DNA of 35,345 nucleotides from Egibacteraceae bacterium (GTDB lineage: Bacteria; Actinomycetota; Nitriliruptoria; Euzebyales; Egibacteraceae): assembly GCA_040905805.1 (NCBI GenBank), contig JBBDQS010000069.1, positions 1 through 35,345 of the forward strand, given 5' to 3'. Below the pieces are notes generated by a model. The model worked only from the letters and a program-made list of their open reading frames with translations. It searched no databases and was not told the DNA's origin. How positions within the stretch are numbered: position 1 is the first letter of the stretch; each line of letters opens with the position of its first letter. The translations under genes were made by a program, and so were the position numbers. This document shows positions 1-6,955 of this stretch, piece by piece.

Positions 1-2
1 GG

Positions 3-17
3 GGGCGTCTGACGCCC
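3..17. other. Short inverted repeat at window edge
   Basis: GGGCGT and ACGCCC are separated by CTG, giving a six-base-pair hairpin with a three-base loop. It lies beyond the end of the minus-strand sortase gene and could help end transcription there, but there is no clear T tract and the left context is cut off by the window. Confidence 0.25.
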
Positions 18-38
18 ACCGACGACGCGAAGAGGCGG

Positions 39-153
39 GGCCGGGCCAGACGCCCAGGCCAGACGCCGGGCCACACGGCCACCGTGAGGCGGGCGGTCCG
101 GCCGGGCCAGACGCCCAGGCCAGACGCCGGGCCACACGGCCACCGTGAGGCGG
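39..153. repeat. 54-bp exact direct repeat, two copies
   Basis: Positions 39-92 and 100-153 are identical over 54 bases, with a start-to-start distance of 61 bases. Each copy also contains the 9-mer CCAGACGCC twice and a small GGCC-ACAC-GGCC inverted repeat. The pair is in the gene-free stretch downstream of the sortase stop codon. It could be a remnant of replication slippage, a small intergenic repeat family or part of a larger array cut off at the left edge. Confidence 0.85.
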
Positions 154-160
154 ATCGCCT

Positions 161-985
161 TCAGGCGCCCACTCGGAGGGCTTGGCGGGTGACCGCGGCA
201 GCGGTACCGATGACACCCAGCGTCGCCAGCCCGATGGGCAGGCTGCGGCCGTCGGGTCCCGGTGTCGGCGGGGGCAAGGCGACGGATCCCTCGGCCTCCC
301 CGAGCGGCTGGTGTCCTGGTGCCTGGGTGCTGCCCTCGCTGATCTCCAGGTCTGCGAAGACGACCACGTTGTCCTCGTAGCTGCGCGCCGCAGGGTCGAA
401 CCGTCCCGCGCAGGTGACAAGGCGCAGCGTCGGCGCCTCGGTGTGCCCGTACACCGCCGTGGTGGGGAAGGCGTCCTTGGCGTGGGTCTCGACGCGGGCG
501 ACGCGGAAGTGCACGTCCGAGCCGTCGGCCCGCTGGACCGTCACCCGGTCTCCGGCGGCGGCGCCGGCAAGACCGAAGAACGCCCCGGGCCCATCGTGCG
601 AGTCGACGTGGCCGACGATGACCGCTGCGCCCGGTGCCCCGGGGATCGCGCCACCGGTCCACCACCCGGCTGTTTGCGCGTTCTCGGGGACTTCCAGGCT
701 GCCGTCGGCGTGCTTGCCCAGCGCGATCGTGTCCGCCGTGATGCCCCGCGCGGCGACGTGGACCCGGGCCGGGTCGGCCGGGAGCTGCGGCGCTGGGTCT
801 GTCCGGCCATCCGCCGAGGGCTGGGCCACGGGCGCTTCGGCGGGTGCCGATGGCGTGGCGAACCACACGGCCATGGCCACGACCGTGCCGACGATGGTGA
901 GCACGCCGGCGCATGCCACCGCCCCGCCGTGGCGTGAGCCAGGCCGGGCGGTGGAGGCCGGCTCCTGCGGCGGCGGCACGGCCAT
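161..985 (-). CDS. Class E/F-type sortase (transpeptidase)
   Basis: Membrane-anchored sortase of 274 residues that would act outside the membrane, cutting sorting signals and joining proteins to the wall or to pilin-like partners. One TM helix lies at about residues 22-43, then a Pro/Ala linker, then the sortase barrel at about 85-212. The catalytic His is His126 in VGHVDS and the catalytic Cys is Cys192 in LVTCAGRFD, as in the short actinobacterial class E/F enzymes. The third catalytic residue (Arg) is less clear: Arg201 is the nearest candidate, and the position before DNVVV is Glu. A second hydrophobic stretch (about 249-266) followed by basic residues extends the protein beyond the usual end of the fold. 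The start has no good Shine-Dalgarno site, but the stop of the upstream gene is only 6 bases away, so translation is probably coupled to the small exported protein. The exact class is uncertain. Confidence 0.85.
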   Translation of the reverse strand: MAVPPPQEPASTARPGSRHGGAVACAGVLTIVGTVVAMAVWFATPSAPAEAPVAQPSADGRTDPAPQLPADPARVHVAARGITADTIALGKHADGSLEVPENAQTAGWWTGGAIPGAPGAAVIVGHVDSHDGPGAFFGLAGAAAGDRVTVQRADGSDVHFRVARVETHAKDAFPTTAVYGHTEAPTLRLVTCAGRFDPAARSYEDNVVVFADLEISEGSTQAPGHQPLGEAEGSVALPPPTPGPDGRSLPIGLATLGVIGTAAAVTRQALRVGA

Positions 986-991
986 CAGAAG

Positions 992-1366
992 CTAGAGCGC
1001 CTGCGCCCGTACAGCGCGGCGGCGGACGGCCAGGCCCGTCGTCATGAGCGCGAGCAGCCCGGCGGCGACCGCGTGGGGGGCGCCCAGACCGTCGGTGTCA
1101 GCGGCCATGCCACCGAACCCGGCAGAGACGCCGCCGGTCGGGGGCGTCGCATCGATGACCGGGCTCTGGCCGGGAGCGGGAGCGGGAGCGGGAGCGGTGG
1201 TCGTGGGGCTCGGGTCGACGAAGCCTGGCCCCGTGGGTTGGAAGCCCTCCCCGGTGGTCGCCGCCGCCGGGCTGGCGAACCCCAGGGCGAGCGCCAGCGC
1301 GAACGCGAGCACGGTGGTGGCGAGAAGCGGCAGACGGAGCGCATGGACGGCGGTGGTATGTGTCAT
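992..1366 (-). CDS. Small exported Pro/Ala-rich surface protein
   Basis: A 124-residue protein of unknown function. I chose the ATG preceded by GGAAGGT at six bases; the frame stays open upstream but that part looks non-coding. It has a signal peptide ending near PAAA, then a Thr/Pro/Ala stretch with alternating Pro-Ala, a TPPTGG motif, a Gly-rich part, and a C-terminal hydrophobic helix followed by RRR. The hydrophobic-plus-basic tail is like that of a sortase substrate or a tail-anchored surface protein. TPPTG resembles the xPxTG core of sorting signals, but it lies about 20 residues before the helix instead of next to it. It is directly upstream of the sortase gene in the same run, so a role as the sortase's dedicated substrate is a reasonable inference but is not shown. 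Confidence 0.7.
   Translation of the reverse strand: MTHTTAVHALRLPLLATTVLAFALALALGFASPAAATTGEGFQPTGPGFVDPSPTTTAPAPAPAPGQSPVIDATPPTGGVSAGFGGMAADTDGLGAPHAVAAGLLALMTTGLAVRRRAVRAQAL
1172..1195. repeat. 6-bp tandem repeat in a surface-protein gene
   Basis: Four copies of GGGAGC (plus strand) encode the alternating Pro-Ala stretch of the small exported protein. Copy-number change by slippage would lengthen or shorten the linker without shifting the frame. Confidence 0.8.
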
Positions 1367-1473
1367 CTGATGACCTTCCGATCGGTTCGGGTTTGCGGGA
1401 CAGGGACAGCGGTTGCCAGTCGGCGCCCCGCTGCGTTGATGCTTGGTTCGAGGCGTGCGGATGACCGGATTGG

Positions 1474-1908
1474 TCAACCGGTGACGGTGACGGTGCCTTG
1501 CATGAACGGGTGCGGCGTGCAGAAGTAGCGGTATTCGCCGGGTTCGGTGAACTGCAGCGCTGCGCTGTCCCCGCGGCCGTCGAAGGTGAGGTGGAACGCG
1601 CCTGTGGGCTCGGCGTCGACCCCGGCGGTCACGGTGTGACGGGTGGCGTCGGTGTTGGTCCAGCGCACCGTGTCGCCGGCCTGCACCTCAACGGTCGGCG
1701 GGACGAAGTTGAACATGGCGAGCTCGACCTCGGCGGCGGGCTGGGCGTCGACCGGGTCGACCTCGGCGACGGCCCCGGTGTCAGCAGCCGACTCCTCGGC
1801 GGCGGGATCGTTCGTGGCGGCGGGCTCGGCGGCGTCATCCTCCCCGTTGGCACAGGCCGTACCCAGAAGGACAAGCGTCACGAGGACGCTGGTGGCGGCA
1901 ACGCGCAT
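1474..1908 (-). CDS. Cupredoxin (plastocyanin/amicyanin-like) lipoprotein
   Basis: A 144-residue exported blue-copper protein. The chosen ATG has a CCGAGAGG site about seven bases upstream; the longer open frame before it does not look coding. A lipobox (LGTAC, Cys19) follows the signal peptide, so the protein should be lipid-anchored on the outer face of the membrane. An acidic Ala/Glu/Asp linker leads to the cupredoxin fold (about 60-144). The type 1 copper ligands are visible: His91 in RHTVTAG, then Cys130, His133 and Met136 in YFCTPHPFM. The family carries single electrons between redox partners. It is followed at 107 bases by the small surface protein and sortase genes, and preceded by the four-histidine lipoprotein gene with a terminator between them. 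Confidence 0.9.
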   Translation of the reverse strand: MRVAATSVLVTLVLLGTACANGEDDAAEPAATNDPAAEESAADTGAVAEVDPVDAQPAAEVELAMFNFVPPTVEVQAGDTVRWTNTDATRHTVTAGVDAEPTGAFHLTFDGRGDSAALQFTEPGEYRYFCTPHPFMQGTVTVTG

Positions 1909-1953
1909 GATGGGACCTCTCGGGCGTGAGTTCGGTGTGGTGCGGACAAAGCG

Positions 1954-1993
1954 CCGGGGCCCACCCCCGTCGTGCACGGGAGGTGGGCCCCGG
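1954..1993 (-). terminator. Strong hairpin terminator between lipoprotein and cupredoxin genes
   Basis: CCGGGGCCCACC (1954-1965) pairs perfectly with GGTGGGCCCCGG (1982-1993), and inside it CCCGT pairs with ACGGG around a five-base loop. Read on the minus strand it follows the stop of the duplicated four-histidine lipoprotein, and a short T-containing stretch (CGCTTTGT) comes after it. It should end or attenuate transcription before the downstream cupredoxin gene. Confidence 0.8.
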
Positions 1994-2010
1994 TGTCCTG
2001 CACGGCAGCG

Positions 2011-3312
2011 CTAGCTGTTGATCGCTGCGTTCAGGGAGTCGATGGCACCGGCCAGCGTGGAGATGTGTCCCCGCAGGCCCTCGGCCACCGCATCGGCAGG
2101 CAGCTCGCCACCGGAGATGTTCTCGAAGAACGCTCCGGCGTCACCGGTGTAGCCGGCCAGGTCCTCGATGGCCTGGGCCTGGGCCTGCTGGTCGCCGCCG
2201 GCGGTCGCCACGGCGTAGTCGACGAAGAAGCCGATGTGCTGGCGCCACAGCTCCAGGAACGCTTCGCGGTTCTCGTCTCCGGCCACCTGGCCGATGCCGT
2301 CGGCGAGCTCGACGGAGTTGGCGTCGAGCGTCGCGGCAGCCGCCTCGAATGCCGGGCTGTCAGCACCCTCGGCGTAGGCGGTCTTGACCGCCAGGCCGGC
2401 GAGGTAGACGTGCTCCTGCAGCCCCGCGGTCAGACCTGAGCGCAGCTGCGAGGCCTGCGACTCGGTGTCACCGTCGGCCTCGATAGCGGTGGCGATGCCG
2501 CCGGCGAGCACGGCAGCGCCCCCCACGACGTGGTCGGCTGCACCCTTGAGCGCGTCGAACGCCCCGGCGTCGCCGGCGGCGAAACCGTCGATCGCGGCGG
2601 TCAGCGTGGCGATGTGGCCCTGCAGGCTCTGCGCGACCGCGTCGGCCGGCAGCTCGCCTCCGGTGATGCTCTCGAAGAAGGCACCGGCGTCGCCGGTGTA
2701 GCCCTCGAGGCTGTCAAGCGCCGTCTGGCGAGCCTCCTGGTCGCCGCCGGCCTGTGCCACCGCGTAGTCGACGAAGAAGCCGATGTGCTGGCGCCACAGC
2801 TCCAGGAACGCCTCACGGTTGTCGGGGCCTGCCGCAGAGCCGACCAGGTCGGCGAGCTCGACGGAGTTCTCGTCCAGTGCTGCCGCGGCGAGCTCGAACT
2901 CGCCGCTGTCCGGGCCGAAGCCGTAGGCGGTGTCGACGGCGAAGCCGGCGAGGTAGACGTGCTCCTGCAGCAGACCGGTCAGGCTGGCGCGCAGCTCGGA
3001 GGCGCCGCTGTTCGGGTCGCCCTCCATGGCGGCCGCCGTCGCGATGCCACCGGCGAGCGTCTGTGCGGCCCCCTTGACGTGGTGAGCGGCGGCCTTGGCG
3101 TCGGCGAACGGGTCGCCGGTGCTGGTGATGTCGACCGCGAACTCCGAGGGAGCCTCCGGGTCGTCGGTCTGGCCGACATCGGCGTCGTCGGGCTCTTCCA
3201 TGCCGACGTCGTCGGTGGGTGGGGCCTCGTCGTCGGTCCCGCAAGCAGCCAGGGCCAGTGCAGCGGCGGCCGCAGCCGCGAACGGTGCAGCCTTGCGGCG
3301 GAATTGTGTCAT
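2011..3312 (-). CDS. Lipoprotein with duplicated four-histidine helical domain
   Basis: A 433-residue lipoprotein. GGAGGA lies ten bases before the chosen ATG; a GTG one codon upstream is equally possible. The lipobox is LAAC (Cys24), followed by an acidic linker. The rest is two copies of one helical domain of about 175 residues at a constant 183-residue offset (549 bp). Counting from the GTG, His79, His119, His177 and His234 of copy 1 match His262, His302, His360 and His417 of copy 2, in motifs such as LQEHVYLAG, LWRQHIGFF and GHI. The domain resembles the C-terminal part of Bacillus proteins commonly labelled copper amine oxidase N-terminal-domain proteins. That label does not describe this part, so I would not call it an amine oxidase. 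Four invariant His per domain, between two cupredoxin genes, suggest metal or haem binding; this is inference. Confidence 0.85.
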   Translation of the reverse strand: MTQFRRKAAPFAAAAAAALALAACGTDDEAPPTDDVGMEEPDDADVGQTDDPEAPSEFAVDITSTGDPFADAKAAAHHVKGAAQTLAGGIATAAAMEGDPNSGASELRASLTGLLQEHVYLAGFAVDTAYGFGPDSGEFELAAAALDENSVELADLVGSAAGPDNREAFLELWRQHIGFFVDYAVAQAGGDQEARQTALDSLEGYTGDAGAFFESITGGELPADAVAQSLQGHIATLTAAIDGFAAGDAGAFDALKGAADHVVGGAAVLAGGIATAIEADGDTESQASQLRSGLTAGLQEHVYLAGLAVKTAYAEGADSPAFEAAAATLDANSVELADGIGQVAGDENREAFLELWRQHIGFFVDYAVATAGGDQQAQAQAIEDLAGYTGDAGAFFENISGGELPADAVAEGLRGHISTLAGAIDSLNAAINS

Positions 3313-3523
3313 CACGATGTTCTCCTCCGGGTTGTTTTGTCGAGCGGGCCGGTGGTTGCTGTGGGCCTTTTCCCGGCTCGCACGACGGGTTCGCCGCTGG
3401 CGGCAGTGCGGATTGGCCAGGCTCCTACCGCCTTCGGAGGACGCCCGGTCATTGCGTGGCGATCCGCTTCCGCGGAGACTCGGACGCGGCAGGCTCCGGC
3501 GACCCGCTTGTCAGGAGAACACG
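3313..3523. promoter_or_regulatory. Divergent regulatory region between two copper-protein lipoprotein genes
   Basis: 211 bases separate the starts of the four-histidine lipoprotein (minus) and the second cupredoxin (plus), so promoters for both must lie here or overlap the gene starts. Small inverted repeats are present (GCCGC-TG-GCGGC-like, and CCGC-TTCC-GCGG), but I cannot assign a -35/-10 pair with confidence. A shared operator for a copper- or redox-responsive regulator is possible. Confidence 0.5.
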
Positions 3524-3895
3524 ATGAAGAGCTCCAACCGCATGGTCCTTGTTGCAGCCGCCACGATCGTGCTTGCCGCGACGGCATGCAGCGGTGACGA
3601 CGCCGGCGAGTCCGAAAGCGGTGGCGCGGATGGCGAGACGGTGGTGGTCGAGGGCTTCGCCTTCGACCCCGAGCGGCTCGAGGTGTCCACGGGCACGACC
3701 GTCGTGTGGGAGAACGTGGACGGGGTCCGCCACACCGTGACGTCGGGGACCCCGGATGACGAGGACGGCACCTTCGACGTGGACCTGCCGGAGGCCGAAG
3801 CCAGCGGCGAGCACACGTTCACCGAGGCGGGGACCTTCGCGTACTTCTGCCAGGTCCACAACTCGATGATCGCCGAGATCGTCGTCACCGAGTAG
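3524..3895 (+). CDS. Second cupredoxin (plastocyanin-like) lipoprotein
   Basis: A 123-residue exported blue-copper protein. AGGAG lies six bases before the ATG. The signal peptide ends in the lipobox LAATAC (Cys22), so the protein is expected to be membrane-tethered. After an acidic linker the cupredoxin fold runs from about residue 38 to the end. Copper ligands are His70 in VRHTVTSG and Cys109, His112 and Met115 in YFCQVHNSM. It is a shorter relative of the cupredoxin lipoprotein on the other strand, and both flank the duplicated four-histidine lipoprotein, which is a plausible redox partner. The anti-sigma factor gene follows on the same strand after 119 bases. Confidence 0.9.
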   Translation: MKSSNRMVLVAAATIVLAATACSGDDAGESESGGADGETVVVEGFAFDPERLEVSTGTTVVWENVDGVRHTVTSGTPDDEDGTFDVDLPEAEASGEHTFTEAGTFAYFCQVHNSMIAEIVVTE

Positions 3896-4014
3896 GCGCG
3901 CACCGGAGCGGCCATCCGGACGGCTCACCTCTCCGAACCCCTCACGACAGCGGGGAGGCGTTCGCTCCCGCGACCGCCCAATCCCGACCACGAACGCCGG
4001 AAGGATGGTGCGGC

Positions 4015-4719
4015 ATGACCGACCACGCCCACGTGCTGGCCGGCGCGTACGCACTGGACGCGCTGCCCGACGACGAGCGTGCGTTCTTCAGCCGCCATCT
4101 GGCGGTGTGCCCGGCGTGCCGCGTCGACGTGGACGGGTACCTGGAGACGGCTGGGCTCCTCGCGCAGGTGGTTGCCCGCACTCCTCCCACCTCCTTGCGC
4201 ACCGGTGTGCTCGACGCCGCCGCAGGGATACGGCAGGACTCGTCGTCGTCGCCGCGGAGCGGACGCCGCGGGCTGCCCGACCGGCTTCGTCCGCAGCTCG
4301 CGGCGGTCGCCGGTCTGCTCGTCGCCGCGTTGCTCAGCCTCGGCGGGCTGTCGGTCTACCTCCACGAGACACCGCGGGACGCGGCGGCGGTGGCCATCGC
4401 CCCCGAGTTCCTTGCGGTGGCCCAGGCCGTCCCCCTGGACGCTCCCGAGGGCGTCGAGGTGACGTTCCTGCACGCCGCCGACGAGGGCTACCTGGTCGCC
4501 ACGGGACTCGACGAGCTCGGCACGGCCGGGGACTACCAGCTCTGGCTCTTCCATGACGGGGTGCCGGTCCCCGCCGGGGTGTTCGACGTGGGGGCCGAGC
4601 GCACGGCGGTGCAGGTCCAGGCACCGGTGCGCGGCGCCGAGCTGATCGCGGTGACCGCCGAGCCGGACGGGGGGCGCGCCGCACCCAGTGGGCCGGTCCT
4701 GTTCAGCGCACCGTTGTAG
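4015..4719 (+). CDS. RskA-family anti-sigma factor with zinc motif
   Basis: A 234-residue membrane protein. The ATG has GGAAGG upstream. The N-terminal cytoplasmic part has the zinc anti-sigma motif His28-x3-Cys32-x2-Cys35 (HLAVCPAC), one TM helix lies at about 95-115, and the exterior part (about 125-234) has the RskA-like beta-rich domain, including the DYQLWLFHDG-type segment. Such proteins hold an ECF sigma factor at the membrane until a signal destroys the zinc site or triggers proteolysis. The sigma gene is normally adjacent and upstream, but here the upstream gene is a cupredoxin and no sigma factor gene occurs anywhere in the window. It may act on a distant sigma factor or sense envelope redox state together with its neighbours; the latter is inference. 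Confidence 0.88.
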   Translation: MTDHAHVLAGAYALDALPDDERAFFSRHLAVCPACRVDVDGYLETAGLLAQVVARTPPTSLRTGVLDAAAGIRQDSSSSPRSGRRGLPDRLRPQLAAVAGLLVAALLSLGGLSVYLHETPRDAAAVAIAPEFLAVAQAVPLDAPEGVEVTFLHAADEGYLVATGLDELGTAGDYQLWLFHDGVPVPAGVFDVGAERTAVQVQAPVRGAELIAVTAEPDGGRAAPSGPVLFSAPL

Positions 4720-4780
4720 CGCCGGGGGCACACGGCGCGGCGGGGCGCGCGATGATCGTCACCACGGACGGCAGATGCGC

Positions 4781-4786
4781 TATATA
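4781..4786 (+). promoter_or_regulatory. Possible -10 element upstream of the small isomerase-like gene
   Basis: TATATA stands out in very GC-rich sequence about 36 bases before the ATG of the next gene and is flanked by GCGC and GGGCGC. No good -35 hexamer is seen at the usual distance, so this is only a candidate. Confidence 0.3.
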
Positions 4787-4821
4787 GGGCGCTGACCGGT
4801 AACCGTGGAATCGAGGATCTC

Positions 4822-5106
4822 ATGAAGTTCTTGGTGCTCTGGAAGCTCGAGCTGGCGCGGCTGTCCGCCGAGGTCATGCGCGCCGTGGCGCGCATGCCCG
4901 AGTACGCCGACCCGCTGATCGAGCAGGGCAAGGTCGAGGTCCGCTACCACATCGTCGGGTCCCACGGGGGCGCATGGATCTACGTGGTGGACTCCAACGA
5001 GGAGCTCGAGATCCTCCTGGCCAAGTCGCCGGTCTACAACTACGCCACGTTCGAGGTCCTGCCGCTTGCCGACATGGCGGCGTATCCCGCGCAGCTGCCC
5101 GACTAG
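4822..5106 (+). CDS. Muconolactone-isomerase-like small protein
   Basis: A 94-residue cytoplasmic protein with GAGG five bases before the ATG. The pattern of an N-terminal MKFLVLWKL strand, a central GGAWIYVVDSNEELEILL segment and a C-terminal FEVLPL strand matches the muconolactone isomerase-like (ferredoxin-like alpha/beta) family. Members with the true activity work in catechol degradation, but none of those genes is here and many relatives have unknown roles, so I assign the fold, not the reaction. Its TAG stop overlaps the stop of the convergent sensor-kinase gene inside one CTAG. Confidence 0.75.
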   Translation: MKFLVLWKLELARLSAEVMRAVARMPEYADPLIEQGKVEVRYHIVGSHGGAWIYVVDSNEELEILLAKSPVYNYATFEVLPLADMAAYPAQLPD

Positions 5107-6290
5107 GGCGGAGGACGCGGAATGGCGAGACGCACCGCCGTCCCGCGTCCGGGCCAGGACTCGAGCTCCAGCTCTGCGCCGATGAGCTCGGCGCGCTCGC
5201 GGATGCCGGCGAGGCCGTACCGGGCGATGTCGGTGTCCGCCGGGATCCTTGCGGTGTCGAAGCCGATGCCGTCGTCGGCGATCTCCACCAGCACGGTGTC
5301 GGCGTACTCGGACAGGCGCAACACGACCTGGGTCGCCTCGGCGTGCTTCGCCACGTTCTGCAGGGCTTCCTGCGCGATGCGGTAGATCGCCGTCTCGACG
5401 TGCTCGGGCAGATGGCACGGACTGGCGTCCACCTCGACGGCGAGCCCCGGCAGGTCTCGGGCGAGGCTTTCGAGGCTTGCGGCGAGCCCGAGGTCGTCCA
5501 GGACCGGTGGGCGCAGACCGGCGATGGCGAGCCGGGTCTCCTCCAGGGCCGCACCGGCCAACGTCTGGGCGGCCGCGATCTGGCCGGCGGCGAACGCCGG
5601 GTCGTGCTGGACGGCGTCGGCGGCCGCCGAGAGGTGAAACGACAGGCTGACGATGCGCTGGCTGATGCCGTCATGGATCTCCCCGGCGAGGCGACGCCGC
5701 TCGCTCTCCTGCAGCTCGACCGTGCGCTCGGCGAAGCGCTCGAGCGCCTCCTCCCGGTCCGACAGACGTCGGTGCAGGCGGGCGTTCTCGATGGCCCCGG
5801 CCATGAGCCCTGCCACGGAGCCCAGCAGCTCGACGTCGGAGGGCGTGAACTCGCGCCGGCGCCGACTGTGCACGTTCAGGACGCCGACGAGGTGGCCCGG
5901 TGCGGCGACGATGGGCACCGAGGCCATTGACGTGAACTCCTCGCCGCGCAGCGCGGGGATGTAGCGGTAGCGGGGGTCGGCCAGCTTGTCGTCGGTGATG
6001 ACCGCCGGCTTGCCGTGGGCCGCGACCCAACCGGACACGCCTTCACCGACCGCCAGCACGACCGGGGTGCTCAGCGCGTCGAACGGCGGCGTCGCGCCCC
6101 GCAGCCGCAGGGAGGTCCCGTCCTCCTCCAGCAGGTGGACGAAGCAGACGTCCGTGGCGGTGGTCTCGGTGACCAGCCGCGCCACCCCCTGCACCACGTC
6201 GTCGAGGTCGAGCCCGGCGGAGATCGTCTCGATGGCGCGCGACAGCAGGCGGGCTTCCTGTTCCGCGTCGGCCAGACCCAGCCGACCCAT
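5103..6290 (-). CDS. GAF-domain sensor histidine kinase (NarL-type partner)
   Basis: A 395-residue cytoplasmic kinase. The frame is open far upstream, but that part overlaps the response-regulator gene; the ATG two bases after the regulator's stop gives a protein beginning directly at a helical lead and GAF domain (about 13-170). A coiled helix leads to the HisKA_3 phosphoacceptor His206 in GEIHDGISQ, then the ATPase domain with the N box (EALQNVAKH, Asn312), the G1 box DDGIGFD (339-345) and GLAGIRERA. It has no TM helix, so the GAF domain must sense an internal ligand, a redox cofactor or a small molecule. Translation is coupled to the upstream response regulator, its evident phosphotransfer partner. 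The pair is divergent from phosphoribulokinase, which may be among its targets (inference). Confidence 0.92.
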   Translation of the reverse strand: MGRLGLADAEQEARLLSRAIETISAGLDLDDVVQGVARLVTETTATDVCFVHLLEEDGTSLRLRGATPPFDALSTPVVLAVGEGVSGWVAAHGKPAVITDDKLADPRYRYIPALRGEEFTSMASVPIVAAPGHLVGVLNVHSRRRREFTPSDVELLGSVAGLMAGAIENARLHRRLSDREEALERFAERTVELQESERRRLAGEIHDGISQRIVSLSFHLSAAADAVQHDPAFAAGQIAAAQTLAGAALEETRLAIAGLRPPVLDDLGLAASLESLARDLPGLAVEVDASPCHLPEHVETAIYRIAQEALQNVAKHAEATQVVLRLSEYADTVLVEIADDGIGFDTARIPADTDIARYGLAGIRERAELIGAELELESWPGRGTAVRLAIPRPPP

Positions 6291-6292
6291 CG

Positions 6293-6955
6293 CTAGTGGA
6301 ACACCCCTTCGCGCAGCGCGACCGCTGTGGCCCCGGCTCGGTCCGCCACCTCCAGCTTGCGGTAGATCGCTCGGGCGTGGCTCTTGATCGTCTCCTCGCT
6401 GACCACGAGCTTGCCCGCGATGGCCTTGTTCGACAGTCCCGCGACGAGCAGGGCGAGCACCTCGCTCTCGCGCTGGGTGAGACCGAGATGCGCACCGGGC
6501 CAGAACTCGCCGCTGTGCAGCTTGGCGGCGGACCGCGCCACCCGGCCGGCGAGGCTCGGGTCGATCACCGTCTCGCCGTCGCGTGTGCGCTCCAGCTGCT
6601 CGACGAGCTCGGCGCCCTGCACCCGTTTGAGCAGGAACCCCGCAGCCCCGAGCCGCAGGGCCTGGAAGAGGTACTGCTCGTCGTCGTAGACGGTGAGGAA
6701 CACCACCTTGCAGTCCGGGTTGCGCTGGAGGATCTCCGCGCACAGGTCGAGGCCGCTGGCCCCCTTCAACCGCACGTCGAGCAGGACGGCCTCGGGAGCC
6801 GTGGTGGTGACCAGGTCGATGGCCTCGCGGGGGTCGCTGGCCTCGCCGACCACCTCGACGCGTTCCCGGTAGGCATGAAGCATGGCTCGCAGGCCATCCA
6901 GCACCATCTGGTGGTCGTCCACGAGCACGACCCGGATCGGGTTTGGCGCCGTCAT
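6293..6955 (-). CDS. NarL/FixJ-family response regulator
   Basis: A 220-residue DNA-binding regulator. The receiver domain (about 6-122) has the acidic pair Asp13-Asp14, phospho-acceptor Asp60 in AVLLDVRL, Thr88 and Lys110. The LuxR-type helix-turn-helix (about 157-215) contains LTQRESEVLALLVAGLSNK and the recognition region SEETIKSHARAI. It is cotranscribed with the histidine kinase two bases downstream. I see no good Shine-Dalgarno site before the ATG, but the start fits the family's usual N-terminus. Phosphorylation by the partner kinase should control dimerisation and promoter binding; the shared intergenic region with phosphoribulokinase is an obvious candidate target. Confidence 0.93.
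   Translation of the reverse strand: MTAPNPIRVVLVDDHQMVLDGLRAMLHAYRERVEVVGEASDPREAIDLVTTTAPEAVLLDVRLKGASGLDLCAEILQRNPDCKVVFLTVYDDEQYLFQALRLGAAGFLLKRVQGAELVEQLERTRDGETVIDPSLAGRVARSAAKLHSGEFWPGAHLGLTQRESEVLALLVAGLSNKAIAGKLVVSEETIKSHARAIYRKLEVADRAGATAVALREGVFH

Noticed and set aside
39-153. CRISPR array
   Set aside because: Only two 54-base copies with a seven-base gap; no spacers and no cas genes.
2011-3312. Copper amine oxidase
   Set aside because: No topaquinone Tyr motif or oxidase domain; only the database label of similar sequences suggests it.
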